Position numbers and translations under genes: made by a program
Shown here: positions 11,967-22,825 of the stretch, in pieces
How the letters are laid out: each line of letters opens with the position of its first letter
How positions within the stretch are numbered: position 1 is the first letter of the stretch
Notes under the pieces: model-generated
Database searches by the model: none
Seen by the model: only the letters and a program-made list of their open reading frames with translations
What the model was told of the DNA's origin: nothing
Assembly (NCBI GenBank): GCA_005765155.1
Contig: VCCP01000001.1
Span: forward strand, 992,001 to 1,056,000
Direction of reading: 5' to 3'
From: Zelopaecilomyces penicillatus
Lineage: Eukaryota > Ascomycota > Sordariomycetes > Hypocreales > Pseudodiploosporaceae
DNA: 64,000 nt

Positions 11967-13007
11967 ATGGGAAGCTCCAACTCCATTGCGCGTGCTGCGG
12001 CCAAGCGCTCTGGCGCTTCGACTACCCGCACCACGGCTTCAACGGCGACAACAGCAACTCCAGTCACATCAAAAAACCTACCCAAAATACAAAATGGTCC
12101 AATTTCCACAAATACGGGCTACCAACCGCTGGCGGGGAAAGTGTACACCATCACAGGCGGCGCCAGTGGCATTGGCCTCGCAACGGCGAAGCTGCTCTCC
12201 CAGCGCGGCGCAACTATCTGCATCGCAGATGTTGACGCGCAGGCGATGAAGGAGGCGGAAGCATATTTTGAGGCGTTGGATGTGTCTTCTTCGTCTTCTT
12301 CCTCATCATCGCCTTCATCAACATCATCATACATGATCACACGAGTGGATGTGTCAAAGCGGAGTGAGGTCGATGCGTGGATCGAATTGGTCGTCAAGAC
12401 GTATGGGCGGCTAGATGGAGCAGCGAATGTGGCGGGCGTGATTGGGAAGCAACATGGGATAGCGACAGTCGATCAGCTAGAAGATGTTGAGTGGGATAGG
12501 ATTATTGCGGTTAATTTGACGGGAGCGATGTACTGCATGCGAGCACAGCTGAGGAATATCGCGGATGGGGGTTCGATTGTCAACGTCTCATCGATTCACG
12601 GACTAAAAGGTAGGCAAATCTTCCATCATCCACTCGGTTGATATGAAAGCAAGTCAAACAGACGCAACATATTTGCTAACATTAGAGAAAACATAGGCTT
12701 CGCCAGACACGCCGCCTACGACGCCAGCAAACACGGCCTCATCGGGCTCACCAAAGCCGCCGCCCAAGAAAACGGCGCCCGCGAGATCCGCGTCAACAGC
12801 GTAGCCCCGGGTGCCATCTACACACCTCTGATGCAGAAGAACTGGGATTTCTTTGGCCGGCCAGCAGACGCGCCCTTTGACGACCCCTCGGCGTTTCAGC
12901 GACAGGGCACGGCGGAGGAGACGGCAGCGGTGATTGGGTTCTTGCTGGGGCCGGAGAGTACGTTTGTGAGTGGGAGTGTGTATAGCGTTGATGGAGCGTG
13001 GGTTTAA
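11967..13007 (+). CDS. Short-chain dehydrogenase/reductase (classical SDR)
   Basis: Two exons (11967-12609, 12697-13007) with an 87-bp intron (GTAGGC...ATAG) give 317 aa. After a Ser/Thr/Ala-rich N-terminal extension of about 50 residues comes the Rossmann signature TGGASGIG (from T63), which binds NAD(P). The DVD motif (IADVDA), the NVAG strand (NVAGVIG), the catalytic Ser (VNVSSIHG) and the active-site Y222-x3-K226 (YDASK) follow in order. The C-terminal SVDGAWV ending is typical of classical SDRs. Asp at the end of strand beta2 suggests NAD(H) preference. A poly-Ser insertion (about residues 109-123, from a TCN microsatellite) sits between strands and is unusual. The substrate cannot be told from sequence. 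The N-terminal extension might be a targeting sequence, or the real start could be internal. Confidence 0.9.
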
Positions 13008-14601
13008 AAGCGATGATGTGTGGAATATACACATGAATATCATGGAATTAATATTTTTGCTTGACATTTACGTTGTGATGTGGTAGTGTTTGTTGTATTG
13101 GAATGGATTTGAGATGTGATGACCATAATAACCCTGGCTTGTCATTGAGAAATCATTACTGGCTACTGCTACAGCACATGTCGCAGCATTACAGGTTGAA
13201 AGTACAATGTTTTCCCATGTGTGAGTATCTTGACACCGGGAAAATTAAATGGCAGATTTATTACTTTGCTATTTTGCTTCTGATCTTTCGCCAACCAGCC
13301 ACCAACAACACCGTGTGCGGGGACTCCTGAATAGGAACCGGGAACTAAGGCGCAGGGCAAGCATTTGATGACGGTATGTCTGCGTCGACTCGGTATAAGT
13401 CATTGCAGCGCATACTCTCAATGCTACATTCTGTGCTGAGATATTTCTACGAGAAGGTATCGGTTAGTAACGCCTGAACGAAGCTTGCTGGTCGTGACAG
13501 GTATACAGGTGAAAAACAATGCTTCCAAGTTGGCATACATAAATGTGGACCCCCGGAGCCGGAGCGGTCGGCCCCGCCCCCCTTGTCCCTGCTAATCTAT
13601 CTTCTATCTGCAAGTCAAAGATCAAGGCAGTGACGTGTATTTCCGTCGGGTATTATTAAATTCGCTTTCCAACCCCCCCCCCCCCCCCCCCCCCCCCCGC
13701 GGAACTATATCCTGGCAGGCGCCACGCCAGGGCAGGCAGGTTTCGGCACAAGTCCATTTACAAACTTTTAGTTTCCACCATTCGGCTGGTGTTTTTGCTT
13801 CGTTCCATTGCTTCTTCCCCCGCATCATCACATAGCCGGTGGCGCGCAGCCATGCTTACTGGTGGCGGTCTCGCTTTGGGGATCTCGCACCTTGCCAGGC
13901 AACCCACCCTGGGAAGAAAGAAAAAGGCACGACACCGGCCCGAGTCAGGACATCGTTGGGCGGTGTTTGTTATTTCTGTATTACTACTAATTACTACCTA
14001 GTAATTACTGTCTGTATGTATGTATAATTAGTGGACTGGAGGTTTTTAAAGCCCAGTCTGCCAGCTTTGTAAGCTTAGAGCTTTTGCCGCGGTCGGCTGT
14101 CGGCTGTCGCGTCCGTCACGCACCCCTAACCTGCCCTTTGCCTTTGGGGAAATATGTAATAATGCTCGAAGCCCCCTTCCCTCGCGGCCCCGCAGGAAAA
14201 CGAAACTTTGAAAGCTTGCCGTTTGCCAATCCGTCGGCTTGTTTCTTGTTTCTCACCAACCACAACCCACTTGCTCACCCGAGTAGTTGATCCGAGAAAA
14301 CTACTCACCCGAGGAACCTGCGTGTGTGCCCTGTGCAGCAGCAAGAACCAGACAGACAAGGCGCATATTTGCCCACCGGATCAATTGTCGGATCTTGACT
14401 CCCCCCGGGTAATTTGCCAGTCCATTGGGAGAGGTGAAGGAATCCAAGGTGAGACAGACAGGGCATCCCACCTTGAGGGGAGGTGTGTGTGTGTGCTTTG
14501 TGTCTTGTGTGTGGGAACAGAAACACAGGAAAGAGACCAAACAGAGAGCCCCGATTTTCAGATACATACATCAACAAAGGGGAGAACGCCAAAGCCAAGT
14601 C
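13008..14601. other. Long intergenic region / leader of the zinc-cluster regulator
   Basis: About 1.6 kb with no supported gene. It contains a 26-nt C homopolymer (13673-13698) and CT-rich sequence towards 14601. An open frame from 14425 leads in frame into the regulator but starts in GT-rich repeat sequence, so it is treated as leader. Confidence 0.6.
13673..13698 (+). repeat. Poly-C homopolymer (26 C)
   Basis: Uninterrupted run of C in the intergenic region upstream of the zinc-cluster regulator. The true length may differ, because such runs are hard to sequence. Confidence 0.9.
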
Positions 14602-17600
14602 ATGCCCACCGAGGCTGACAAGGACCGGGCCGGCCCAGGAGCGGAGCAGCAGCAGCAGCAGCAGCATCATCATCATCTTTCGCCCTCCGCAAATGCTGCC
14701 GCTGGTGCCGGTGCTGTAGCTGCATCGGCAGAGCTGGAACCGGGCTCAGAACATGCTCGGCCGAGGAAACGGACCCGACGGGCATGTGACAAGTGCAGTG
14801 CATCGAGGACGCGGTGTGACGGAGAATGGTATGTTTTGTTTACTTGTGTTGAGGAACATGTTGTTTTGAAAGGGGTACTTCTTCATTTCGATACTAACAA
14901 GATGGTGATGGGCTAGCCCTTGTCACCGGTGTGAAGGTGAGCTCATCATGTCCTGCCTTTCACCCCCATCGACCTTGAAAAGCTGCCTCAGTGTTCTCTC
15001 TATCCATAATCCAAAATCTAGAGTCCCGGTCTTGGTCTCGGTAATGCCCCCCCGATGAAGAGACTATTCGGTCTTCTATCTCCTGCTAAGCCCATCATGT
15101 CATCCACCAATCATAATACCCTCTTTCCATTTTCTATGCCAGCGGGTGCTTTTTCAAAGCCTCACACTGGCCCTGGTTCAAACTCCTGCATGATGTCATC
15201 CTCCTTAATGCTCGCCAATTTCACTAACTTCGATAAACTCTCTTTGCTTCTACTTAAGAATACGGTTACACCTGCCGATATAATCGAGAAGTTAAGAAAA
15301 GAGGACGTTTGCCAGCCTCTGCAACCGCATCTACAACCACACCTGCTTCTACCTCTGTTCGGGCAGAGCTATGGGGTTCGGAAACTCGGCGCCATAGGTC
15401 GCGCAACAATAGCATTGCCATCACCGCAGCAGCCACGAGCCATGGCAGTATCAATGATGATGACGACGACGGTGATGGCGCCTCTTCGCCTTCGGTTACC
15501 TCACTGAGTATCAGCTCTACAACACCCGTCCGCCGCCCATTCTCTGTGTCTGCTGAGGCTGTAGTGGATGAAGAGGCGGCTTTTCGTCGGCCGGAGCAAA
15601 TAGGAGAGGCTGATTCTCAACAAGATGCCTCAAGCTCCGTCAGCCAGTTGATGCCGCAAGGGCGTCCTGCCGTGCCTCTCAGTGTGCCATCTCTTATCCA
15701 GATGGGTATCCAACCACCCCATCGCCTCTCCCAGCAGTCTCCTGACATCCACTTGCCACGACCAATTGCAAACCCTTTTTTCGAAGGTCCGTTCGCCGAC
15801 TCGGAAGTGCTTGCCTCGGACGAGAGCGCCGGATATCCATCGCCTGCAGATAGGAGAAGCGGTCCGATGAGCGGGAGCCGGCACCGGAGCTCCTTTAGAT
15901 CAGCAACCAGCATCGACAGAGTACGAGAATCCTTTGCGACCGATGGCGCTTCTGGCAGCAGCGGCCAGGGAACACATCTATCTGATTTCTTACACAAAGC
16001 TCCGACAGAAAACTGCTGCTACAAGTTTCTCGCGCCTGTCCTCCCCTATATCCGCAACATCATCCCCGCCTCCGTCGCATGTGAACTCCTAGATATCTTC
16101 CTCACTGAGCCAGGCAGCTCGCTCTTCCGTGTCGCCTCTCCATACATCCTTACCCACATATACCGTAAAAAGTCAATTACCCACGAGACCAATCCGAGAT
16201 ACACCACGCCAGCACTTCTCGCCACGATATTATGGTGCGTGGCGCAGACTGCGGATGTTATGATCCTCAACGTTCCAGGATCTAGGGCAAAGATTGTGAA
16301 TGATCTATACGATCTTGCAACTTCGCTCGTTTCTGACCGAGATCCTGATAGATGGAGACGTATTCACGGTATGGTTACACGCCCTTTCCACTCTTTTCAA
16401 CTCTGAAGAACGCTTGTTTTAATAATACCATCCAAGGTGGTCTTCGTGCCGAGAACGAGATGCCTCATCCACGAATGCCCAGTGCTACGACTGTCCCGAC
16501 CACGACAGCAAACAACGAGCCTGCGGGGGAGATTGACGATGTCTTGACTTTTATTCTACTATCCATTGCCGTATCAGGTTCCGACTTCAAGTCAGACTGC
16601 TATAAGTGGTGGTCCAAAGCAACCCGACTAGCGTTCGCCCTCAGGTTGAACCGTGAAGATGAGCAATGTCCTGCCCCCGTTTCCCCATGCGCGAATCCGC
16701 TTTGCTCTTGTCGCAAGGAAGAAGGAACCTCGCTTTACAGCGTAGAGCAGCGTGAGGAGCGCCGCAGGGTATTTTGGCTATTGTACTGTCTAGATCGGCA
16801 CCTAGCCTTGTCCTTCAACACCATCCTCTCTATACCAGACTCTTATTGCGAGGTCTACGCCCCGTTGCCGGAGGCTGTGTGGGAAAACTTGGACGCAACT
16901 CCGTTGAATGAACTACCCACAAGAGTGATCGGTCCACCGACTACAGCTTCTGGAACTGGCTTTTTTGAATACTTCTTGCCGCTCATGGCTATACTTGGCG
17001 ACATCATTGAAGTACATCACCGACGTCGCCACTCAAGACTTGGAGAACTGGACGACTCCCATTCCGTGTTGATTATCAGTGATCTTTTATCCAGCTTTGA
17101 GCTGAGTCTCCAGGCACTCTCGCACGACAGCAACGTTGTCAGAGGCGAATCTTCATCTCTGCCCCTATCTGTTCATACGCCTGGGGACCTTATCAACCCA
17201 GCAGGGTCGAGTGGTCCCGCTGGGAGAAGCTATTCATTGCCTTTGGCTGCACCTTACAACCCAGTCGACCCTTCGAGAATTCGCTTGGTAAAGGCTTACA
17301 GTACGCATATTCTTCACGTGCTCCATGTGCTACTACACGGCAAATGGGATGCGATATCCATGTTGGACGATGGCGATGACTGGATCCTATCCAAGAGGTT
17401 CAATGAGTGTGCACTGCACGCTATCTCAGCATCGCAGTCGGTCTCCACCATTCTGACGATTGATCCGGAGCTCACATTCATGTCATACCTCTTTGGCATA
17501 TATCTTCTTCAAGGGAGCTTCATATTGTTATTGTTTGCGGATCGCATGCCGCAGCTTGGACCAAACGAATCAGTTGCGCAAGCATGCGAGAATATCATTC

Positions 17601-17879
17601 GAGCGCACGAAGTATGCGTTGTTACACTCAGTACAGAATTCCAGGTAAGATTTATGAAAGTTCTTCTTCCCGCCTTATATAGAGAGCACTTGATGTTGTC
17701 TACAAATGAATTAACCAAACTGTTGCCCTTTTTCACAGAAAAACTTCCGCAAGGTACTGAGATCAACGCTTTACAGCGTGCAAGGTGCAGGTATTAGCAA
17801 TTGGGACGAACACAGATCACGGCGCAGGGCGTTGTCACTGTATCGATGGACGAAGGGGGCAAAGGGTCTGGCTCTCTAA
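14602..17879 (+). CDS. XlnR/XYR1-family Zn2Cys6 transcription factor
   Basis: Five exons (14602-14828, 14917-14936, 15259-16368, 16437-17644, 17739-17879) give 901 aa; exon 2 is only 20 nt and intron 2 is 322 bp. The N-terminus has Gln/His runs, then a binuclear zinc cluster with C62, C65, C72, C78, C81, C88 (CX2CX6CX5CX2CX6C) and a basic VKKRGR linker, the XlnR-type spacing. The fungal-specific regulatory domain has the hallmarks of XlnR/XYR1: IDDVLTFILLSIAVSGS, YKWWSKA, REERRRVFWLLYCLDRHLAL, FFEYFLPLMAILG, STHILHVLHVLL followed by GKWDAISMLDD, FGIYLLQGSFILLL and the ending ALSLYRWTKG..GLAL. XlnR/XYR1 activates xylanase and cellulase genes; AraR is a related paralog. The zinc cluster is divergent, with Lys-Cys-Ser-Ala where XlnR has Gln-Cys-Asn-Gln, so this is called an XlnR-like paralog rather than the orthologue. 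A GH95 gene lies 1.6 kb downstream on the same strand. Confidence 0.9.
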
Positions 17880-19455
17880 TGTGCGGTTAATTGGTTGTGT
17901 TGAGTATTGTGTCAGTAGTGAGGCTGTATTGACAACCTGTTTAAAGGCTGATGCCAAACCAGGGTAACAGAGGCTAGACTCGGGAGTGGCATTGTTTGTG
18001 TTTGTGGCACAAAAACGAGGTCAAGCAGTATCCATACTATAATAGGAAAGTAATTTTCGTAATACACAAGGCATAATGTTACAATAGACACGATATAGAA
18101 TCTATTATCTCATGGCATCTGAATGTAGAGAAAGAGCCGAATGTCCGTCTACCTAAAAGGCCGGCGGTCCCAACACATCTGCCGCCGTACCGTTGCAGTT
18201 GGGACGTCACATTCCGGTTGATGTCGTATATCCGACGGGTAATTTATCCATGTTTACCTTGTTCCTGGCTCGCTTGCGGGTTTAGATGCAGTTAGTGCGA
18301 GGCGTTCATCCCAGGTCTGGCAATAAAAAGCAATACTTAATACTACCATGTACGTAGTAGTTAGAGAAGCAGAAGAGGCGGAACACAGCTGTTCAACACG
18401 GAAACAGGTTGTTTAACGGCCGGACATAGAACCTTGTTTTGGACTGTCAGAAGCTTGGAGGTGTGTGTGTCTTATTTTGATTTGATGGTCTAGACTTGTG
18501 GCGGACGGAAGATGCTTTGGAACTTTGGATAATGCGGGGATGAAGAATCCGGCCCGCAAAGGATGGAGAGCCTACCCTGCATTGAATTGAGGAATAACGT
18601 TCGCCACCAATTGAGGGAGTCTGGGTCTAATTTGAAGACAAGTCCAGAACTATTGATTATAGAGATTAATGAAATGTAGTTAAGTCGAGCTTTGGAGAGT
18701 TGAGACGCAATACGATACTTAGACCTGTCGATATCTGTCCCAGACTAATTCAGGCACAGGTAAATAACCTCATATGCTGGACTAAGTTCTCAATCAACTC
18801 CCTCGTATCTCCAATCTTTTACTAACCGCATCGATCAACTGACGGATCATTTGAAGCCGTCCGGATCTGCAAGCCTTAAACTGCTCAATGCTCCATCCCC
18901 CGCATTCCCCCAATGCGGAGTAACCAACTTACCAAAAACAACTAATGCACCCCGGATGAACCCAACTACGCCCCTCCACCCGTAACTCCGATCCCAAGAA
19001 CAAGAGGCAAAAGAATAGAATGCTACCTCATGATCGCTAGACTTGTGTGCAATTCGTGGGATAAGCCGGAGGATTTTTTGTTTGTTGGAACTTGGAGCCC
19101 CTCTCCCTCTTTCTCCCCTCATCAAGAGAGAAACAGTGCTGCCGAAGGGATTATTTGATGATTCCATGGGTTTATTTGCCCCTCGGGTGGGTTGCCTTGA
19201 ACCCCAATTCAGGGTCATGACACACAAAAGTTGTTGTTGATATCATGGCTGGCCTTGCATTTGATCGTGCTAGCTTGGAGGCAGCAAGGTTCCCGTTGCA
19301 TTTGGGGTCGCATCATGATTCGGGCGCGCATGTAGCATCAAGTCTATATAAGAAGACGGGAGTCTGCCTCCACTGGAAAATAAGAGAGAGAGAGTTTTTG
19401 CTTCCATGCAACATTTAAAAACATTTTTGGCTTTCTGCCAGGAACTATCTAGAAT
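17880..19455. other. Intergenic region, promoter of the GH95 gene
   Basis: No supported gene in about 1.6 kb. The distal end holds the TATA-like site of the fucosidase gene. Small ORFs near 18847-19240 on both strands overlap each other and lack domains. Confidence 0.6.
19345..19351 (+). promoter_or_regulatory. TATA-like element of the GH95 gene
   Basis: TATATAA lies 105 bp before the GH95 start codon, inside the sequence GTCTATATAAGAAG, and is followed by a purine-rich GAGAGAGAG leader. Position and sequence fit a core promoter. Confidence 0.5.
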
Positions 19456-22268
19456 ATGATGTATACTATGGCATCTGGGCTTTCAGCCCTACCGTTGCTG
19501 TCCCTGATAACGTTGGCTGAGGCCCGGTCATTTTGGGCATCATCGCCTGCGACGTTCAACACGGACCAATCTACCGATGAGAATCTTATCAAGAGCGGCT
19601 ATCCGCTTGGTAATGGCAAACTAGGAGGTATAATATTTTTCCATGCCCCGTGCACTCTTAATACGTTGCCTGGTCATCTTCCGCTTGAGATCCTATACTG
19701 ATGATGATCATGATGGATCTACAGCTATACCGTTTGGCGAACCCGGAGCAGAAAAGATCGCTCTCAATATCGATTCGCTATGGTCTGGAGGCCCGTTTGA
19801 GTCATCGGTACGATTTTCATCCCTAACATGCTAAAAATACCCGCTCGTTTAGTTTTGGTCAATTATCCCAACTTACACTCCTCGCTTAGAGTTACGCTGG
19901 CGGAAACCCCTCATCCGAGAAGAATGGCGCTTTACCTGGTATTAGAGACTGGATTTTCCAGCAGGGCACCGGCAGTAAGTTTGAAGATGTTATTTTGCAG
20001 CGTAAAACCTGGAAGCGGCCTAATCTGAGTGTGTTTTCATAGATGTCACGGCTTTGTTGGGGTCTGGTGCCAACTTTGGATCCTATCGCGCGTTGGCCAA
20101 CCTCACCATCACCATTGACCATGGCAAGTCTTACAAGAACTATAAGAGAACCCTCGATCTGGAGCGCGGAATTTACCAAACGAAATATGAGGTTGATGGA
20201 GTCTCCTTTGGCACAACCATCTTCTGCTCCTACCCTGCGCAGGCGTGTGTTTACAACGTGGTGTCCAACAAGCCTTTACCAGCCGTTACTGCTACCTTTG
20301 AGAATCTGCTTGTATCGCCCGCTCTGGTGAACACCACATGCATCCCCGGCAAGGTTCGCTTTAGCGGTGTTACGCAGGCCGGCCCGCCGCTGGGAATGAA
20401 GTTTGACGCTATTGCGAGACCAGCAGGCGGTCATTCCAACGCAGGCTGCGCTGGTGGCGGCTTCTTGAAGCTCCCTTTAGCTAAGGACAGACAGTCCCTG
20501 ACGCTGGTGATTGGTGCTGAGACAAACTTTGACCAAACCCGCGGCACTGCTGCTCACAAGTACAGCTTCCAGGGTGAGGATCCAGCTGAACGTGTTGAAT
20601 CGACGACTAGAGAATTAGCGAAGAAGACATATGAGGATCTGCTCAGTAAACATGTCGAAGACTACCAGGCGCTATTTGGAGCATTCTCCCTTGACTTGCC
20701 CGACGTCAAACAGTCCGCAATGACGGAGACGAAGAAACTCATCACCTCCTACAAGGCTGACGATGTTGCCGGAGACCCCTTTTTGGAGAACCTGCTCTTC
20801 GATTACGGCCGCTACCTGCTCATCACTTCCTCGCGGGAGAACTCCCTGCCGTCTAACCTCCAGGGCCGCTGGACAGAGCAGCTCAACCCGGCTTGGAGCG
20901 CAGACTACCATGCCAATATCAACTTGCAGATGAACTACTGGATGGCGGATCAGACGGGCCTGGCGCGGACGCAGCATGCTCTGTGGAACTATATGGAGCA
21001 GAATTGGGTGCCTCGAGGTTCTGAGACAGCTAAGCTGCTGTATGGTGCACCGGGGTGGGTGGTTCATAATGAGATGAACATCTTTGGCCATACTGGTATG
21101 AAGGATAGTGCGACTTGGGCAAACTGTAAGTCTTCCCCCCCCCCCTTTTTTTTTTTACCTCACCTAGTTACACATATTTTGTATGGTGTATCTTGAAAAA
21201 GAATGGCGAAGCTGACTTTGGCGATTGATAGATCCTGCTGCCGCAGCTTGGATGATGCAGCATGTCTGGGATAACTTCGAGTATACCCAAGACGTCAGCT
21301 GGCTCAAGAAGCAGGGCTATCCTCTCATCAAGGGGGTTGCCCAGTTTTGGTTATCACAGCTACAAAAGGATGCCTTCTTCAACGACGGCACTCTCGTAGT
21401 CAACCCATGCAACAGCGCAGAGCATGGTCCCACAACATTTGGCTGCACCCACTACCAGCAGCTGATCTTCCAAGTATTTGATGCCGTGCTAGCATCCAGC
21501 TCCCTAGTTGAGGAAAAGGACACCAAGTTCCTCAAGGAAGTCACTCAGAAGCTTGCTGCGCTAGATCACGGCGTTCACATCTCAAACTGGGGAGGTATTA
21601 AGGAGTGGAAGCTGCCCGACTCGTACGGACAGGACGGACCTAATACACACCGCCATCTCTCACACCTCGTTGGTTGGTACCCTGGCTACTCAGTCGCCTC
21701 GTTTGACGGCGGCTACACGAACAAGACCATCCAGGATGCTGTGGAGAAGACGCTCAAGACCCGTGGCCCTGGTAACGCTGATGATGCGGACGCTGGGTGG
21801 GAAAAGGTCTGGCGATCAGCCTGTTGGGCGCGACTCAACAACACTGAGCAGGCTCACTACGAGCTGCGCTACGCCATTGATAGCAACTTTGCAAACAACG
21901 GCTTTGACATGTACCAGGCTCTCCTGGCGCCCTTCCAGATTGACGGTAACTTTGGTCTCGGCGGCGCGATGCTCAGCATGCTGGTCGTGGATATGCCGAC
22001 ACCACATGACGGCGCTGCCGCTTCTTCTTCTTCTCCTTCCTACCCACCTCTTAGTGGTGGTGGTAAAAAGCCAAGGACTGTCGTTTTGGGCCCTGCGATC
22101 CCCAAGAGTTGGGGAGGCGGCAAGGTCAAGAATCTGCGGCTCAGGGGTGGTCGTTCTGTGGACTTTAGCTGGAATAAGGATGGAAAGGTAGATGTGGCGA
22201 AGTTGAAGGGGTCAGGGAAGCCAGTGATTTTGGTGAATGTTGATGGCAAGGTTCTTGCGAGGAGCTAG
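19456..22268 (+). CDS. Secreted GH95 alpha-L-fucosidase
   Basis: Five exons (19456-19627, 19725-19807, 19890-19974, 20043-21125, 21232-22268) give 819 aa; introns are 97, 82, 68, 68 and 106 bp with matching phases. A signal peptide covers about the first 22 residues and ends at LAEA. The body matches glycoside hydrolase family 95 (inverting 1,2-alpha-L-fucosidase): PLGNGKLGG at the N-terminus, [14 protein letters not shown]-like [22 protein letters not shown] carrying the Asn pair N405/N407, [15 protein letters not shown] with the likely acid E538, and PFQIDGNFG with D712. These occupy the same order as the Asn-Asn/Glu/Asp set known from bifidobacterial AfcA. Expected substrates are terminal fucose on xyloglucan or glycans, outside the cell. 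A Ser/Pro-rich insertion sits at about 738-750. Tandem start ATGs (19456, 19459) do not change the call. Confidence 0.93.
21135..21156 (+). repeat. C11-T11 homopolymer pair in GH95 intron 4
   Basis: Eleven C followed by eleven T just after the donor site of the fourth intron of the fucosidase gene. Confidence 0.9.
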
Positions 22269-22616
22269 GATTGAAGTGGCATGTTGTGTATATGTTTATT
22301 GATTCGTGAATTAATGGAAGCACAGCTAGATGGCTGTGTCAGTTTACTATGATAATGATGATGATGATGATGCCTGAAGGTTGCATTCAAAGCTTAAGGG
22401 TTAGGGGTCCTGGAGGGTTAGGGTTCTTACAGTGCGCATCGGACGCGGAATCATAATAGTCCGACAAAGGTTCGCCGCCCCACCTCCACACTCTCTCTGT
22501 CCAATTTAGGTGCAAATGCCATCCACCACCACTAAAGTGGCTTCGTTGTTTGAATCGCCTCGCCACTCCGACATCAGACAACTTTCCCTGCGGCGGGCCG
22601 CCCTCACAACACCGCC
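22269..22616. other. Short intergenic region with GATGAT repeat
   Basis: The 3' flank of GH95 and promoter of SRP54. It contains a short ATG/GAT trinucleotide repeat near 22351-22373 and two AGGGTTAGGGTTC-like words (about 22397-22427). Confidence 0.6.
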
Positions 22617-22787
22617 ATGGTTCTTCAAGATCTCGGCCGTCGCATCAATGCGGCGGTCACAAGCCTGACGAGAGAACAGAATCTAGATGAAAAGGTGCGC
22701 ATAGTTGTTGCTGGATGAATTGGATGTCTCACTTTCTTGCCCCGCGCTGAGCTTGCTCTCCACGAACTTTACGAACCTCTTTTTTAT

Positions 22788-22825
<38 letters not shown>

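Noticed and set aside
13622..13835. ORFs across the 26-nt poly-C run (poly-Pro/poly-Gly)
   Set aside because: Open only because of the homopolymer; no supporting context.
14425..14601. Upstream in-frame extension of the zinc-cluster regulator
   Set aside because: Reads through GT-rich simple sequence with several Cys/Val repeats; ATG 14602 gives a normal Gln/His/Ala-rich start.
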